Shown: piece after piece, positions 1 to 7,732 of the stretch
Layout of the letters: the number at the start of each line of letters is the position of its first letter
Numbering within the stretch: position 1 is the stretch's first letter
Assembly: GCF_014646255.1 (NCBI RefSeq)
Contig: NZ_BMNC01000001.1
Coordinates: forward strand, 1,123,722-1,187,721
DNA length: 64,000 nt
Reading direction: 5' to 3'
Source of the DNA: Lentzea pudingi
Lineage (GTDB): Bacteria > Actinomycetota > Actinomycetes > Mycobacteriales > Pseudonocardiaceae
Program-made: the position numbers and the translations under genes
Notes under the pieces: model-generated
The model's input: the letters and a program-made list of their open reading frames with translations, nothing else
Told to the model about the DNA's origin: nothing
Database searches by the model: none

Positions 1-375
1 GTGGGCGCGAGCCTCGGGGTGACGGCCGTCGACCAGCGCGCGCTGGCCGTGATCATGGGCGCCGGATCGGTGTCGGCGGGGGAACTCGCCAGGGAGATCG
101 GCCTGACGCCCGGCGCGGTGACGGGAGTGGTCGACCGCCTCGCGCGAGCAGGGCTCGCCCGCCGCGAACCGCACCCGGAGGACCGCCGCCGGCTGGTGAT
201 CACGGCGGCCCCCGGCGCGTTCGGCGACACCTTCGCCGGACTGGGCAAGGCGATGGCCCAGCTGACCGACCGCTACTCGTCGGCCGAGCAGGCGGTGATC
301 GCCGATTGGGTGGCGCGCACGATCGACGTGCTGCGCGAGCAGACGCGGATCCTCAACGCCCGATCGCGCCCGTAG
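1..375 (+). CDS. MarR-family transcriptional regulator (N-terminus probably cut by window edge)
   Basis: The 124 readable residues contain the winged helix of MarR regulators: a helix-turn-helix around ELAREIGLTPGAVTGVVDRL (about residues 28-47) and the wing motif EDRRRLVIT. Full MarR proteins are usually 140-160 residues with an N-terminal dimerisation helix, which is missing here, so the true start probably lies left of base 1; the GTG at position 1 is likely just a Val codon. These proteins are dimeric repressors that often respond to small phenolic or oxidant ligands. The next gene in the same direction is an EamA exporter 124 bp away, so control of that exporter is plausible but inferred. 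The family is well supported; the ligand is unknown. Confidence 0.82.
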   Translation: MGASLGVTAVDQRALAVIMGAGSVSAGELAREIGLTPGAVTGVVDRLARAGLARREPHPEDRRRLVITAAPGAFGDTFAGLGKAMAQLTDRYSSAEQAVIADWVARTIDVLREQTRILNARSRP

Positions 376-499
376 GCGGTCTTCTGCCAGTCGTCGGCGA
401 GCGGATGGTCGTCCGCGTGCGGCTCGCTCTAGTACGCCCCGAGCGCGCACTGCTGGAGTATCCAAACGACTACTGACAGATAACCCGAATCGAGATGCA

Positions 500-1408
500 A
501 TGGACAAGGCATCCGTCGCGCGCTTCCTGCTGCTGGCGCTGCTGTGGGGAAGCAGCTTCACCTTCATCAAGGTGTCCCTCGAAGGTCTGACACCGGGCCA
601 ACTCGTGCTCAGCAGACTCGTCCTCGGCGCGGCGGTGCTGCTCTCGATCGCGGCCGTCCGCAAGGTCACCCTGCCGCGCTCCGCGCAGGTCTGGGGCCAC
701 ATCGCGGCCGCCGGCCTGTTCGGCAACGTCATCCCGTTCCTCCTGCTGTCCTACGGCGAGAAGACCACCGGGGCAGGCATCGCGGGCGTGCTCATCGGCG
801 CCACGCCGTTGCTGACGCTGGCGCTCGCCACGGCCGCGTTGCCGACCGAGCGGGCGACGTCCCGCAAGGCGATCGGCCTGGCGCTCGGCTTCGTCGGCGT
901 AGTGCTGCTGATCGGGCCGTGGCACGAGTCGCTCGGCTCGCTCAGCGGGCGGATGGCCTGCTTCGGCGCGGCCGTCAGCTACGCGATCGGTTTCGTGTAC
1001 GTGCGGAAGTACCTGTCACCACTGGGGTTGGCGCCGTTGGCACTGGCCGCGTCGCAGCTCTTGTCGGCGGCCGTGCTGCAGGCGGTCGTGACGCCGTTCC
1101 TGGCCTGGCGCACGCCCGACTTCACCGGGCCGGTGACGCTCAGCATCGTGCTGCTCGGCCTGCTCAGCACCGGCTTGGCGTACGTGCTCTACTTCCGCCT
1201 CATCGGTGACGTCGGCGCCACCACGGCCTCCGCGGTCAACTACGTGGTGCCGGTGTTCGCGGTGCTCGTCAGCGTGCTGTTCCTCGGGGAGCACGTGACG
1301 TGGAACCTCCTGGCCGGTGGCCTGGTGGTGCTCGTCGGCGTGGCCTACGCGGAGAACCGCATGGGGCAGCTGCGCAAGGAGAAGGACACCGCGGGAGCGG
1401 TCCGGTGA
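500..1408 (+). CDS. EamA/DMT-family membrane exporter
   Basis: A 302-residue integral membrane protein built of two EamA repeats (about residues 5-137 and 150-285), giving ten predicted helices; the first repeat opens with the typical LLWGSSFTFIK motif. The family exports amino acids and small metabolites; Escherichia coli EamA exports O-acetylserine and cysteine. Here the stop codon overlaps the start of a serine O-acetyltransferase gene by 4 bp (GTGA) and a cysteine synthase follows, so export of O-acetylserine, cysteine or a related product is a reasonable inference. The ATG at 500 is the first start before the first hydrophobic segment. Confidence 0.85.
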   Translation: MDKASVARFLLLALLWGSSFTFIKVSLEGLTPGQLVLSRLVLGAAVLLSIAAVRKVTLPRSAQVWGHIAAAGLFGNVIPFLLLSYGEKTTGAGIAGVLIGATPLLTLALATAALPTERATSRKAIGLALGFVGVVLLIGPWHESLGSLSGRMACFGAAVSYAIGFVYVRKYLSPLGLAPLALAASQLLSAAVLQAVVTPFLAWRTPDFTGPVTLSIVLLGLLSTGLAYVLYFRLIGDVGATTASAVNYVVPVFAVLVSVLFLGEHVTWNLLAGGLVVLVGVAYAENRMGQLRKEKDTAGAVR

Positions 1409-2046
1409 CCCCGCGGGCGCTGCTCCGTGTAATCACCGCCGACCTCGACATGGTCATGGACCGCGACCCGTCGATCCTGTCGCGCAGCGAGGCGTTGCTG
1501 CACCCGACGGTCATCGCGCTCTGGGGTCATCGCGTGTCGCACAAGCTGCACCTGCGGGGAAACCGGCGCGGCGCCCGGCTGGTCATGGTCGTCGCGAGAC
1601 TGCTGACCGGGGGCATCGAGATCCACCCCGGCGCGACGATCGGCCGTGGCTTCTTCATCGACCACGGCGCGGGCGTGGTGATCGGCGAGACGGTCGTCAT
1701 CGGCGACGACGTCACGATCTTCCACCAGGTGACGCTCGGCGCGGTCGGCTGGTGGCACGACAACCAGCGGCCGGAGGGCTCGCGGCGGCACCCGAAGCTC
1801 GGCGACCGGGTCGTCGTCGGGGCCAACGCGACGATTCTCGGCCCGGTCACCATCGGCCACGACTCGGTGGTGGGCGCCCAGGCGCTGGTCATCCGGGACG
1901 TGCCGGCGGACTCCCGCGTGCTGGCGCCGTTCTCCATCCCGAACCTGAGGTCGAGCCGCAGCGTCGCGAAGGCGGCCAGGCCTCGCCAGTCCGTCGTGGT
2001 CGCGGGGCAGAAGCACAAGGGAGCGGCCGTCTTTCCCAGCTGGTGA
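1405..2046 (+). CDS. Serine O-acetyltransferase (CysE/EpsC-like)
   Basis: This 213-residue protein is a left-handed beta-helix (hexapeptide-repeat) acetyltransferase that would transfer acetyl from acetyl-CoA to L-serine, giving O-acetylserine for cysteine synthesis. The catalytic signature is visible: Asp86-His87 in the IDHGAG turn, followed by VIGETVVIGDDV and the second active-site His129 in RRHPK. The start chosen is the GTG at 1405, which overlaps the exporter stop (GTGA), a normal sign of translational coupling; a longer reading frame upstream is the shadow of the exporter. The short N-terminal helical part matches the EpsC/short-CysE type. The next gene encodes cysteine synthase, its usual partner. 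Confidence 0.88.
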   Translation: MTPRALLRVITADLDMVMDRDPSILSRSEALLHPTVIALWGHRVSHKLHLRGNRRGARLVMVVARLLTGGIEIHPGATIGRGFFIDHGAGVVIGETVVIGDDVTIFHQVTLGAVGWWHDNQRPEGSRRHPKLGDRVVVGANATILGPVTIGHDSVVGAQALVIRDVPADSRVLAPFSIPNLRSSRSVAKAARPRQSVVVAGQKHKGAAVFPSW

Positions 2047-2068
2047 CACCTAACCGATCGGAGTGCTC

Positions 2069-3040
2069 GTGAACACCCGACTCAGTCAGCCCCTCACCAA
2101 ACGGCCGCCCGCCGAGTCGCTCGTCGACCTGATCGGCGGCACGCCCACCGTGAAGCTCGACCTCGGCGTCACCACGGCGAACCTCTACGCCAAGCTGGAG
2201 ATGGCGAACCCGCTGTCCAGCGTGAAGGACCGCGCCGCGCTCTACATGATCAACGGAGCGGAGGAGCGCGGGCAGCTCACCAGGGGCTCGGGCACGATCG
2301 TCGAGGCGACGTCGGGCAACACCGGCATCTCCATGGCGGCGATCGCGGCCGCGCGCGGGTACAAGTGCGTGATCGTGCTGCCGGACAGCGCGACCAGCGA
2401 ACGCCTCCAGTTGCTGCGCGCGTTCGGTGCCGAGATCGTGCTGACGCCGTACCAGGAGGGCTACGTCGCGGCGATCGCCAAAGCCGAGGAGATCTACCGC
2501 GAGCGGCCGGGGTCGTGGTTCGCCTGCCAGCACGAGAACTCCGACAACGTGGCCGCGCACCACGCCACCACCGGTCCGGAGATCTGGAACGACACCGACG
2601 GCGAGATCGACGTCTTCGTCTGCGGTGTGGGCACCGGCGGCACGCTCAGCGGCACCGCGAAGTACCTGAAGGAACGCAACCCCGCGATCCGCGTGGTCGC
2701 GGTGGAGCCGGAGGGGTCACCGGTGCTCAGCCAGGGATGGGGCGGCCTGCACCGCATCCCCGGCCTCAACGGCGGTTTCGTCGCGGCGACGACCGACGTC
2801 GACCTCATCGACGAGGTGCTCACGGTGTCCAACGAGGACGCTTACGCCACGGCGCGCGAACTCGCCAGGACGGCGGGGCTGCTGGTCGGCGTCTCCTCCG
2901 GCGCGGCCGCCCACGCCTGCCGCGTGCTGGCCGCACGGCCTGAACACGCGGGCAAGAACTTGATCACCGTGTTCCCGGACACGGGCGAGCGCTACCTCTC
3001 GTGGTTCAACCAGGACGACATCGCCAGCAATGAGGAGTGA
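2069..3040 (+). CDS. Cysteine synthase-type PLP enzyme (O-acetylserine sulfhydrylase-like)
   Basis: A 323-residue fold-type II PLP enzyme. Visible motifs are the PLP lysine Lys53 in SSVKDRAA, the substrate loop TSGNTGI, the phosphate-binding loop GTGGTLSG and the PLP-ring serine region GVSSGAAA. The reaction would be O-acetylserine plus sulfide (or another nucleophile) to cysteine. The start is placed at GTG 2069 because GGAG (2060-2063) sits 5 nt before it; the alternative GTG at 2063 overlaps that ribosome site. It follows the acetyltransferase by 22 bp and precedes a cupin gene by 6 bp, so the three form one operon. A non-cysteine substrate, as for beta-substituted alanines in specialised metabolism, cannot be excluded. 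Confidence 0.88.
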   Translation: MNTRLSQPLTKRPPAESLVDLIGGTPTVKLDLGVTTANLYAKLEMANPLSSVKDRAALYMINGAEERGQLTRGSGTIVEATSGNTGISMAAIAAARGYKCVIVLPDSATSERLQLLRAFGAEIVLTPYQEGYVAAIAKAEEIYRERPGSWFACQHENSDNVAAHHATTGPEIWNDTDGEIDVFVCGVGTGGTLSGTAKYLKERNPAIRVVAVEPEGSPVLSQGWGGLHRIPGLNGGFVAATTDVDLIDEVLTVSNEDAYATARELARTAGLLVGVSSGAAAHACRVLAARPEHAGKNLITVFPDTGERYLSWFNQDDIASNEE

Positions 3041-3046
3041 CCAGAG

Positions 3047-3541
3047 ATGACGCAAGTGTCCAACATCCTGCTTCCCGGCGAGGGCGAGTCGGTGCAGATC
3101 GGCACCACGACGCACACCACGTTCAAGGCCAGGGGAAGCGAGACCGACGGCAGGCTCGGCCTCTACGAGCACCGCATGGCCCCCGGTGCCCCCGGCGCCT
3201 CACCGCACGTCCACAACGAGCAGCTGGAAGCGTTCTACGTCCTGCACGGCATGGTGGAGCTCCACCTCGACGGCAAGTCGTTCGCCGCACCGCCCGGCAC
3301 CTACGTCAACGTTCCGATGGGCGTCTCGCACGGGTTCCACAACCCGTACAAGGACCAGGCGACGATGCTCATCATCTTCACGCCCGCGCTCAACCGCGAG
3401 GAGTACTTCCGGGGCCTCGCCGAGATGTACGCGGACGGCAACCAGCCGAGCGAGGACGAACTGCTGACCCTGATGGCGAAGTACGACCAGTTCGAGGTCA
3501 CGATGAACGGCTACGACGTGCCGAACTGGGGCCGGCACTGA
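3047..3541 (+). CDS. Cupin-domain protein
   Basis: A 164-residue single-domain cupin. The two cupin motifs are visible: a first motif with HVHNEQLEAFYVLHG (His-His-Glu metal ligands) and a second with PPGTYVNVPMGVSHGF (the late His ligand). Such proteins are small metal-dependent oxygenases, isomerases or sensors. It begins 6 bp after the cysteine synthase stop and is followed by a strong hairpin terminator, so it is the last gene of the cysteine operon. A sulfur-related role such as thiol oxidation is possible only by context; the substrate is not evident. Confidence 0.8.
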   Translation: MTQVSNILLPGEGESVQIGTTTHTTFKARGSETDGRLGLYEHRMAPGAPGASPHVHNEQLEAFYVLHGMVELHLDGKSFAAPPGTYVNVPMGVSHGFHNPYKDQATMLIIFTPALNREEYFRGLAEMYADGNQPSEDELLTLMAKYDQFEVTMNGYDVPNWGRH

Positions 3542-3557
3542 GCTTCGACGACCACGG

Positions 3558-3587
3558 GACCCGCGACGGACGCCGTCGCGGGTCTTT
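3558..3587 (+). terminator. Intrinsic terminator after the cysteine/cupin operon
   Basis: A perfect 12-bp stem (GACCCGCGACGG, 3558-3569, pairing with 3573-3584) with a 3-nt loop is followed by TTT. It lies 17 bp after the cupin stop codon and 185 bp before the kinase start, so it separates the two transcription units. Confidence 0.85.
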
Positions 3588-3771
3588 CCTGTCGGTGCCG
3601 CGGATCCTCGACTCGCGGGCGGGCGCTGGTCAGCGGCCCCATCGCGTCTCAACTGGTGGTTTGACGGTTGACAGTCAGGCCAGGGGTGGAATATTCGACC
3701 CCTGGCAGAGTGTCCGGCGCTGTCGGGTGGGCGGGGCCTCCCGACCGGCGCCGCCGGCGACGAGGTGGCGA

Positions 3772-4947
3772 ATGACAGAGGAGTTACCGGAGATCCCCGG
3801 CTTCCGGTACGTCCGACCGCTCGGCAAGAACGTCCACCTGTACCGCGCCGCGGACGGCGAGGTCGCGGTGAAGCTGCTCGTCGACCCCCCGCGGGTGGCC
3901 GAGATCAGGACGGTGGCCGGTCTGGGGCATCCCGGGATCGCGAGCGCCGACCGTGCCGGACGGACCCGCGCGGGCTTGCCGTACCTGGTGATGAGGTACT
4001 TCCCGGACGGTGACCTGGCCGCGGCGGCGCCGTTGCCGTTCGCGCGGGTGCTGGAGATCGGGATCGACCTCGCCGACGCGCTGCACGCCGCGCACCAGGC
4101 CGGTGTCGTGCACCGCGATGTGAAGCCCGCCAACGTCCTCCGCGGCGAGCGCGGGCAGGTGTACCTGACCGACTTCGGCACGACGGGTGGTGACCACCTG
4201 CTCTGGTCGGCACCCGAGGTGATCAGCAGCGGCGCCCACTCGGTCCGCGCGGACGTGTTCTCGCTCGGCGCGACGTTGTGGCACCTGCTCACGGGCTACT
4301 CGCCGTTCGTGGTGCCGCGCGGCGACAACTCCCGTGCGGCGATCACGCAACGGATCCTGCTCGGCGCCACGCGGCCGTCGGGCCGGGCACCGCAACCGCT
4401 GGAAGACCTGCTGCGCCAGGCGATGTCCGCCGACTCGGCGGTGCGACCGGCGTCGGCCGGCGAGTTCGCCGAGCGGTTGCAGGGGATCCGCGAGGAGTCC
4501 GCTCCGACGGCCGCGCTGGCGGCGGTCGTCGTCCCGGCGGACGTGCCCGCGCGCGAGAAGGCCCGGTGGCCGGTGTACGCCGGAGTGGCCGGTGCCGTCG
4601 CCGTCGTGGGTATGACCAGCGCGCTTCTCATGCAGGACAAGGGTTCTCTGGAGGTGCCGGCCGGCGCCCAACCGGGAAGCGCCGCCGAGAGCGGAGCCAC
4701 CGGCACGGCCGTGGTCACCGCGACCCGCGTGAACCCGCAGACGCTCCGCTTCGCGTGGTCCTACCCGTCACCGCAGTCCGGCGACACGTTCGTCTGGCGC
4801 ACCAACGACGAGCTGAAGACCGGCACCGTCACCGAGCCGTCGGTCGAGCTGCCCGCGTCGGGCACGCTCTGCGTCGAGGTGCGGGTGGTGCGGGCCGGCG
4901 GCAACGCCGAGGCCCGCGACTGGTCTCCGGAGGGCTGCGGCTTCTGA
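3772..4947 (+). CDS. Membrane Ser/Thr protein kinase (Hanks type) with an atypical glycine loop
   Basis: A 391-residue protein. An intracellular kinase domain (about 10-250) has the ATP lysine Lys34 (VAVKLL), the catalytic HRD at 114-116 followed by KPAN, DFG at 134-136 and an APE motif. One membrane helix follows at about 265-286, then a roughly 100-residue extracytoplasmic domain with a fibronectin-III-like beta pattern. The nucleotide loop that normally reads GxGxxG is instead PLGKNVHLYRA, and the activation segment between DFG and APE is very short. The start is the ATG at 3772, preceded by GAGG at 3762-3765. No substrate gene is next to it; it stands alone between two terminator-like hairpins. 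Sensor-kinase role is inferred. Confidence 0.85.
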   Translation: MTEELPEIPGFRYVRPLGKNVHLYRAADGEVAVKLLVDPPRVAEIRTVAGLGHPGIASADRAGRTRAGLPYLVMRYFPDGDLAAAAPLPFARVLEIGIDLADALHAAHQAGVVHRDVKPANVLRGERGQVYLTDFGTTGGDHLLWSAPEVISSGAHSVRADVFSLGATLWHLLTGYSPFVVPRGDNSRAAITQRILLGATRPSGRAPQPLEDLLRQAMSADSAVRPASAGEFAERLQGIREESAPTAALAAVVVPADVPAREKARWPVYAGVAGAVAVVGMTSALLMQDKGSLEVPAGAQPGSAAESGATGTAVVTATRVNPQTLRFAWSYPSPQSGDTFVWRTNDELKTGTVTEPSVELPASGTLCVEVRVVRAGGNAEARDWSPEGCGF

Positions 4948-4952
4948 CGTGC

Positions 4953-4982
4953 GGGCCGGGCGGCGGTGTCGCCGCCCGGCCC
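4953..4982. terminator. GC-rich hairpin between convergent genes
   Basis: A perfect 13-bp stem (GGGCCGGGCGGCG at 4953-4965 with 4970-4982) and 4-nt loop sit just after the kinase stop and before the end of the oppositely directed VOC gene. There is no U-tract, as is common in actinobacteria. It can serve either strand. Confidence 0.7.
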
Positions 4983-5041
4983 ACCTGCGCCGGGGATGCC
5001 TCGCGTGTGAAGCTGCGCTGCAGAGGAATGCGGCCGACAGG

Positions 5042-5425
5042 TCACTTGCGCTGCTCGGCGACCATCCAGCACAGGCAGAAGGGATGCCCGGCGGGGTCGG
5101 CGTAGACCTGGAAGTCGTCGCCCTCGGTCCTGCCCAGGGCCGGCCTCAGCACCGTGGCGCCGAGAGCCATGACCTGCTCGTGCGCCTCGGCGAAGTCCTC
5201 GACCCACAGGTCGAGGTGGATCTGCTGCTTCGTCGGGCCGTCCGGCCACTGCGGCGGTGTGTGGTCGGGCGCGAGCTGCACGCCGACCCGCGGTGTGCCG
5301 TCGACGACCACCATGTGCCAGTCGTCGTCCTCGTTCACCTTGCCGCCGAACACTCCCGCCCAGAACCGGCTTTCCTCGCCCAGGTCGGCCGCGTCGAAGA
5401 CGATGACGTCGAATTTGATCCGCAT
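5042..5425 (-). CDS. VOC-superfamily (glyoxalase/bleomycin-resistance-like) protein
   Basis: A 127-residue protein with the paired beta-alpha-beta-beta-beta units of the vicinal oxygen chelate fold. It starts MRIKFDVIVFDAADL and has HLDLWVEDFAEAHE in the middle and a C-terminal strand FQVYADPAGHPFCLCW, typical of actinobacterial VOC proteins of the Glyoxalase_6 kind. Known members are dioxygenases, isomerases or antibiotic-binding proteins; no specific substrate can be read. The start is the ATG at 5425, where the domain begins; a much longer upstream reading frame overlaps the TetR gene and is not supported. Confidence 0.78.
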   Translation of the reverse strand: MRIKFDVIVFDAADLGEESRFWAGVFGGKVNEDDDWHMVVVDGTPRVGVQLAPDHTPPQWPDGPTKQQIHLDLWVEDFAEAHEQVMALGATVLRPALGRTEGDDFQVYADPAGHPFCLCWMVAEQRK

Positions 5426-5538
5426 CACCGCATTCTGCCAACGGTTGCGGTGCCGCGCAGTTCGCCGAGGGGAGCGGCACGCCGCAGGTCTGTCCACTTC
5501 GGACTGTGGCAGTGCGGGAAGTCGCGGGCGACACCGGC

Positions 5539-6096
5539 TCAGCGAACTGGACTGATCCCGGCCACGGCCAGCGCGAACAACCGCCCGGCCGACCCCGCCG
5601 GGTCCCGGTGGTGCTCCGTCACCGTCACGATGCCGACGATCAACGTCACCAGCTCGACGACCGTGACGTCCGCCGCGACCGCCCCGTCCGCCACGGCCCG
5701 GCGCAGCAACGGCTCGGCCGCCTCCTCGATCGCCGTCGCGCACGAGTTGCCCTGCACGGGGTCACCTTCGAACGCCAGCGCGGTCGCGAGCCCCTTCGCC
5801 GCGACGCAGTACGTGACCACTTCGCCGAGCCACGCGAGCAACGCCTCCCGGCCGTCGTCCGCCCCGGCCAGCTCCCGGGCCCGCTCGCACAGCACCTCGA
5901 TCCGGTGCCACAGCACGGCTTCCAGCAACGCCTGACGGGTGGGGAAGTGCCGTCGCACCGTCGCCGACCCGACCCCGGCGACCCGTGCGATCTGCTCGAG
6001 CGACGCCCCGGCGCCGTGCACGGCGACCTCCTGCTCGGCCACGGCGAGGATCCGCTCGTGGTTGCGCCGGGCGTCGGCGCGCTGGCGATCGGTCAT
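5539..6096 (-). CDS. TetR-family transcriptional repressor
   Basis: This 185-residue protein has an N-terminal TetR helix-turn-helix (about residues 10-55: LEQIARVAGVGSATVRRHF) followed by a helical ligand-binding domain with a C-terminal region of the SbtR-like kind. It is divergent from an NmrA-type NAD(P)-binding gene, and the 99-bp gap holds two copies of one palindromic site in opposite orientation (see operator features). The simplest reading is that the regulator represses both itself and the NmrA-type gene. Ligand unknown. Confidence 0.86.
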   Translation of the reverse strand: MTDRQRADARRNHERILAVAEQEVAVHGAGASLEQIARVAGVGSATVRRHFPTRQALLEAVLWHRIEVLCERARELAGADDGREALLAWLGEVVTYCVAAKGLATALAFEGDPVQGNSCATAIEEAAEPLLRRAVADGAVAADVTVVELVTLIVGIVTVTEHHRDPAGSAGRLFALAVAGISPVR

Positions 6097-6119
6097 GGCA
6101 CACCTCGGGGTTGATAAAC

Positions 6120-6132
6120 GGCGGGGCCCGCC
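6120..6132 (-). promoter_or_regulatory. Operator copy 1 in the tetR/nmrA-like intergenic region
   Basis: GGCGGGGCCCGCC, a near-perfect palindrome, lies 24 bp upstream of the tetR-like start. With flanks it shares AAAYGGCGGGGCCCGCCA with the reverse complement of operator copy 2. Binding by the neighbouring TetR protein is inferred. Confidence 0.6.
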
Positions 6133-6154
6133 ATATCGTAGCGAACACCTAAGT

Positions 6155-6167
6155 GGCGGGCCCCGCC
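6155..6167 (+). promoter_or_regulatory. Operator copy 2 in the tetR/nmrA-like intergenic region
   Basis: GGCGGGCCCCGCC is the exact reverse complement of copy 1, 35 bp away centre to centre and 28 bp before the NmrA-like start. The pair is arranged as expected for control of two divergent promoters by one repressor. Confidence 0.6.
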
Positions 6168-6195
6168 ATTTAGTGTCGAGTCACCGAGGAGAGCC

Positions 6196-7071
6196 ATGTC
6201 AGCGCCAGTTCTGGTCACCGGAGCCACCGGCAAGCAGGGAGGTGCCGCCGTACGAGCGCTGAAGGCAGCAGGCGTTCCCGTGCGCGCGTTGGTCCGCGAT
6301 CCCGACCGCGCGACGTCCCTCGGCGTGGAACTCGTCGTGGGCGACCTGCACGACCGCGCCTCGCTGCTCGCCGCGACCAAGGGCGCCCGCGCCGTGTTCT
6401 CCGTGCAGATGCCCGAGCTCATCGCCGGCGGCTTCGACTTCGAGGGCGAGGTCGCGCAGGCCAGGAACCTGATCGACGCCGCACGGGAGTCGGGCGTGCC
6501 GCAGTTCGTCCAGACGACCGTCGACGGCGCGGGGCAGCACACCGAGGACGAGCTCTACCCGGTGCGGGCGGCGTCCATGAACGCGAAGGCGGCCATCCAG
6601 GACCACCTCCGCGCGGCCGGCTTCGAGCGGTGGACGCTGCTCAAGCCGGGCTTCTTCATGGAGAACTTCCTGCCCTCGTCCGCCTTCCTGTTCCCGCGCG
6701 GCGTCGAGGGAGGCCTGGTCAGCCTCCTGAAGCCCACGACCCGCCTGTCGCTCGTCGCCGTCAGGGACATCGGCACGGCGGTGGCCGCCGCCGTCGCGGA
6801 CCCCGGACGGTTCGACCGCGTGGAGCTGGAGCTCGCGAGCGACCGCCTGTCGATGGCCGAGATCGCCGAGGTGCTCTCCGATGCGCTCGGCGCCGACCTC
6901 GCCGCACCCGACCTGACCCTGGACGAGGCCCGCGCCGCCGGGATGCCCGAGATGGCGGCGGGGCACGACCGGATGAACGAGACCGGCATGGCCGGCCGGC
7001 CGGAGTACGCCAGGGAACTGGGGCTGCCGCTCACGAGCTTCGCGGAGTGGGCCCGGGAAGCACTCCGGTAG
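6196..7071 (+). CDS. NmrA-like NAD(P)-binding Rossmann protein
   Basis: This 291-residue protein begins with the dinucleotide motif PVLVTGATGKQGGAAVRAL (GxxGxxG, residues 9-15) of the NmrA/atypical short-chain dehydrogenase family. Members are either NAD(P)-sensing proteins or reductases such as quinone and isoflavone reductases. Ribosome site GGAG is 6 nt before the ATG. It is divergent from a TetR gene with paired operators, a layout often seen for redox or electrophile-responsive reductases. It ends 3 bp from the convergent gene at 7075. The exact substrate is unknown. Confidence 0.82.
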   Translation: MSAPVLVTGATGKQGGAAVRALKAAGVPVRALVRDPDRATSLGVELVVGDLHDRASLLAATKGARAVFSVQMPELIAGGFDFEGEVAQARNLIDAARESGVPQFVQTTVDGAGQHTEDELYPVRAASMNAKAAIQDHLRAAGFERWTLLKPGFFMENFLPSSAFLFPRGVEGGLVSLLKPTTRLSLVAVRDIGTAVAAAVADPGRFDRVELELASDRLSMAEIAEVLSDALGADLAAPDLTLDEARAAGMPEMAAGHDRMNETGMAGRPEYARELGLPLTSFAEWAREALR

Positions 7072-7074
7072 GGC

Positions 7075-7635
7075 TCAGAGCCTCTCCCCGGCGGTGACGA
7101 ACAACCGCTCGGCCGCGTCCAGCAGCACGTCGCGCAACGCCGGCGAGGTCGTCGCCACCGCCGCCGCCCGGAACCGGGTGCCGACGCCCATCAGGTCCAC
7201 CCGGGACAGTCGTTCGTCGTGGTCCCAGTGCGGCGGCACCGGCACCGGCGTCACGGACGGGATCACGACCACCATGCCGCCGATGACCACGGTGACGCCG
7301 TGCGGAGCGGGCAGGACCTCGCAGGTCGGCGGCGACGCGACGAGACCGTCGACGAACTGGCCGAGCGCCGTGCGGTTCACCGCGAGCACGGCGTCGCTGC
7401 CGAGCCGGTCCGCGGACCGCTGCAGGGTCGCGGCCTCGGTGATCGCCGTGCCGGTCGCGAGCGCCACCCACCGCAACCGGTCGTCCGCCGGGACCTCCCG
7501 CTTCACGGCCGCGGTGTCGGCCAGCGCGTGCCGCAGGGCGTCGAAGTCGTAGATCCAGCCCAGCTCGTCCTCCGGCGGCGGGAACGGCCACCAGTACAGG
7601 GCGATGAGCTCCGACTCGGTCAGGGTCACGCTCAT
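7075..7635 (-). CDS. Hypothetical protein, 186 aa
   Basis: I do not recognise this family. It is soluble, with no signal peptide or membrane helix. The N-terminus is aromatic-rich (ALYWWPFPPPEDELGW), followed by helical parts, and the middle contains a hydrophobic strand-rich stretch GVTVVIGGMVVVIPSV. Codon use matches the neighbours, so the frame looks genuine. It is divergent from a lipoprotein gene with a 14-bp palindrome between them, and convergent with the NmrA-like gene. Confidence 0.6.
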   Translation of the reverse strand: MSVTLTESELIALYWWPFPPPEDELGWIYDFDALRHALADTAAVKREVPADDRLRWVALATGTAITEAATLQRSADRLGSDAVLAVNRTALGQFVDGLVASPPTCEVLPAPHGVTVVIGGMVVVIPSVTPVPVPPHWDHDERLSRVDLMGVGTRFRAAAVATTSPALRDVLLDAAERLFVTAGERL

Positions 7636-7690
7636 GTCGTACTCCTCGTGGTTGTCGGTGTCGGGGAGCAGACGGCGCGAGGTGCCGCGG

Positions 7691-7704
7691 TGATACGCGT
7701 ATCA
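7691..7704. promoter_or_regulatory. Perfect 14-bp palindrome between divergent genes
   Basis: TGATACGCGTATCA is a perfect dyad in the 97-bp gap between the hypothetical gene ending its start at 7635 and the lipoprotein start at 7733. It has the size and position of an operator; the cognate regulator is not apparent. Confidence 0.45.
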
Positions 7705-7732
7705 ACGGCGGTTCGCGGCCCGTCTGAGAGCC

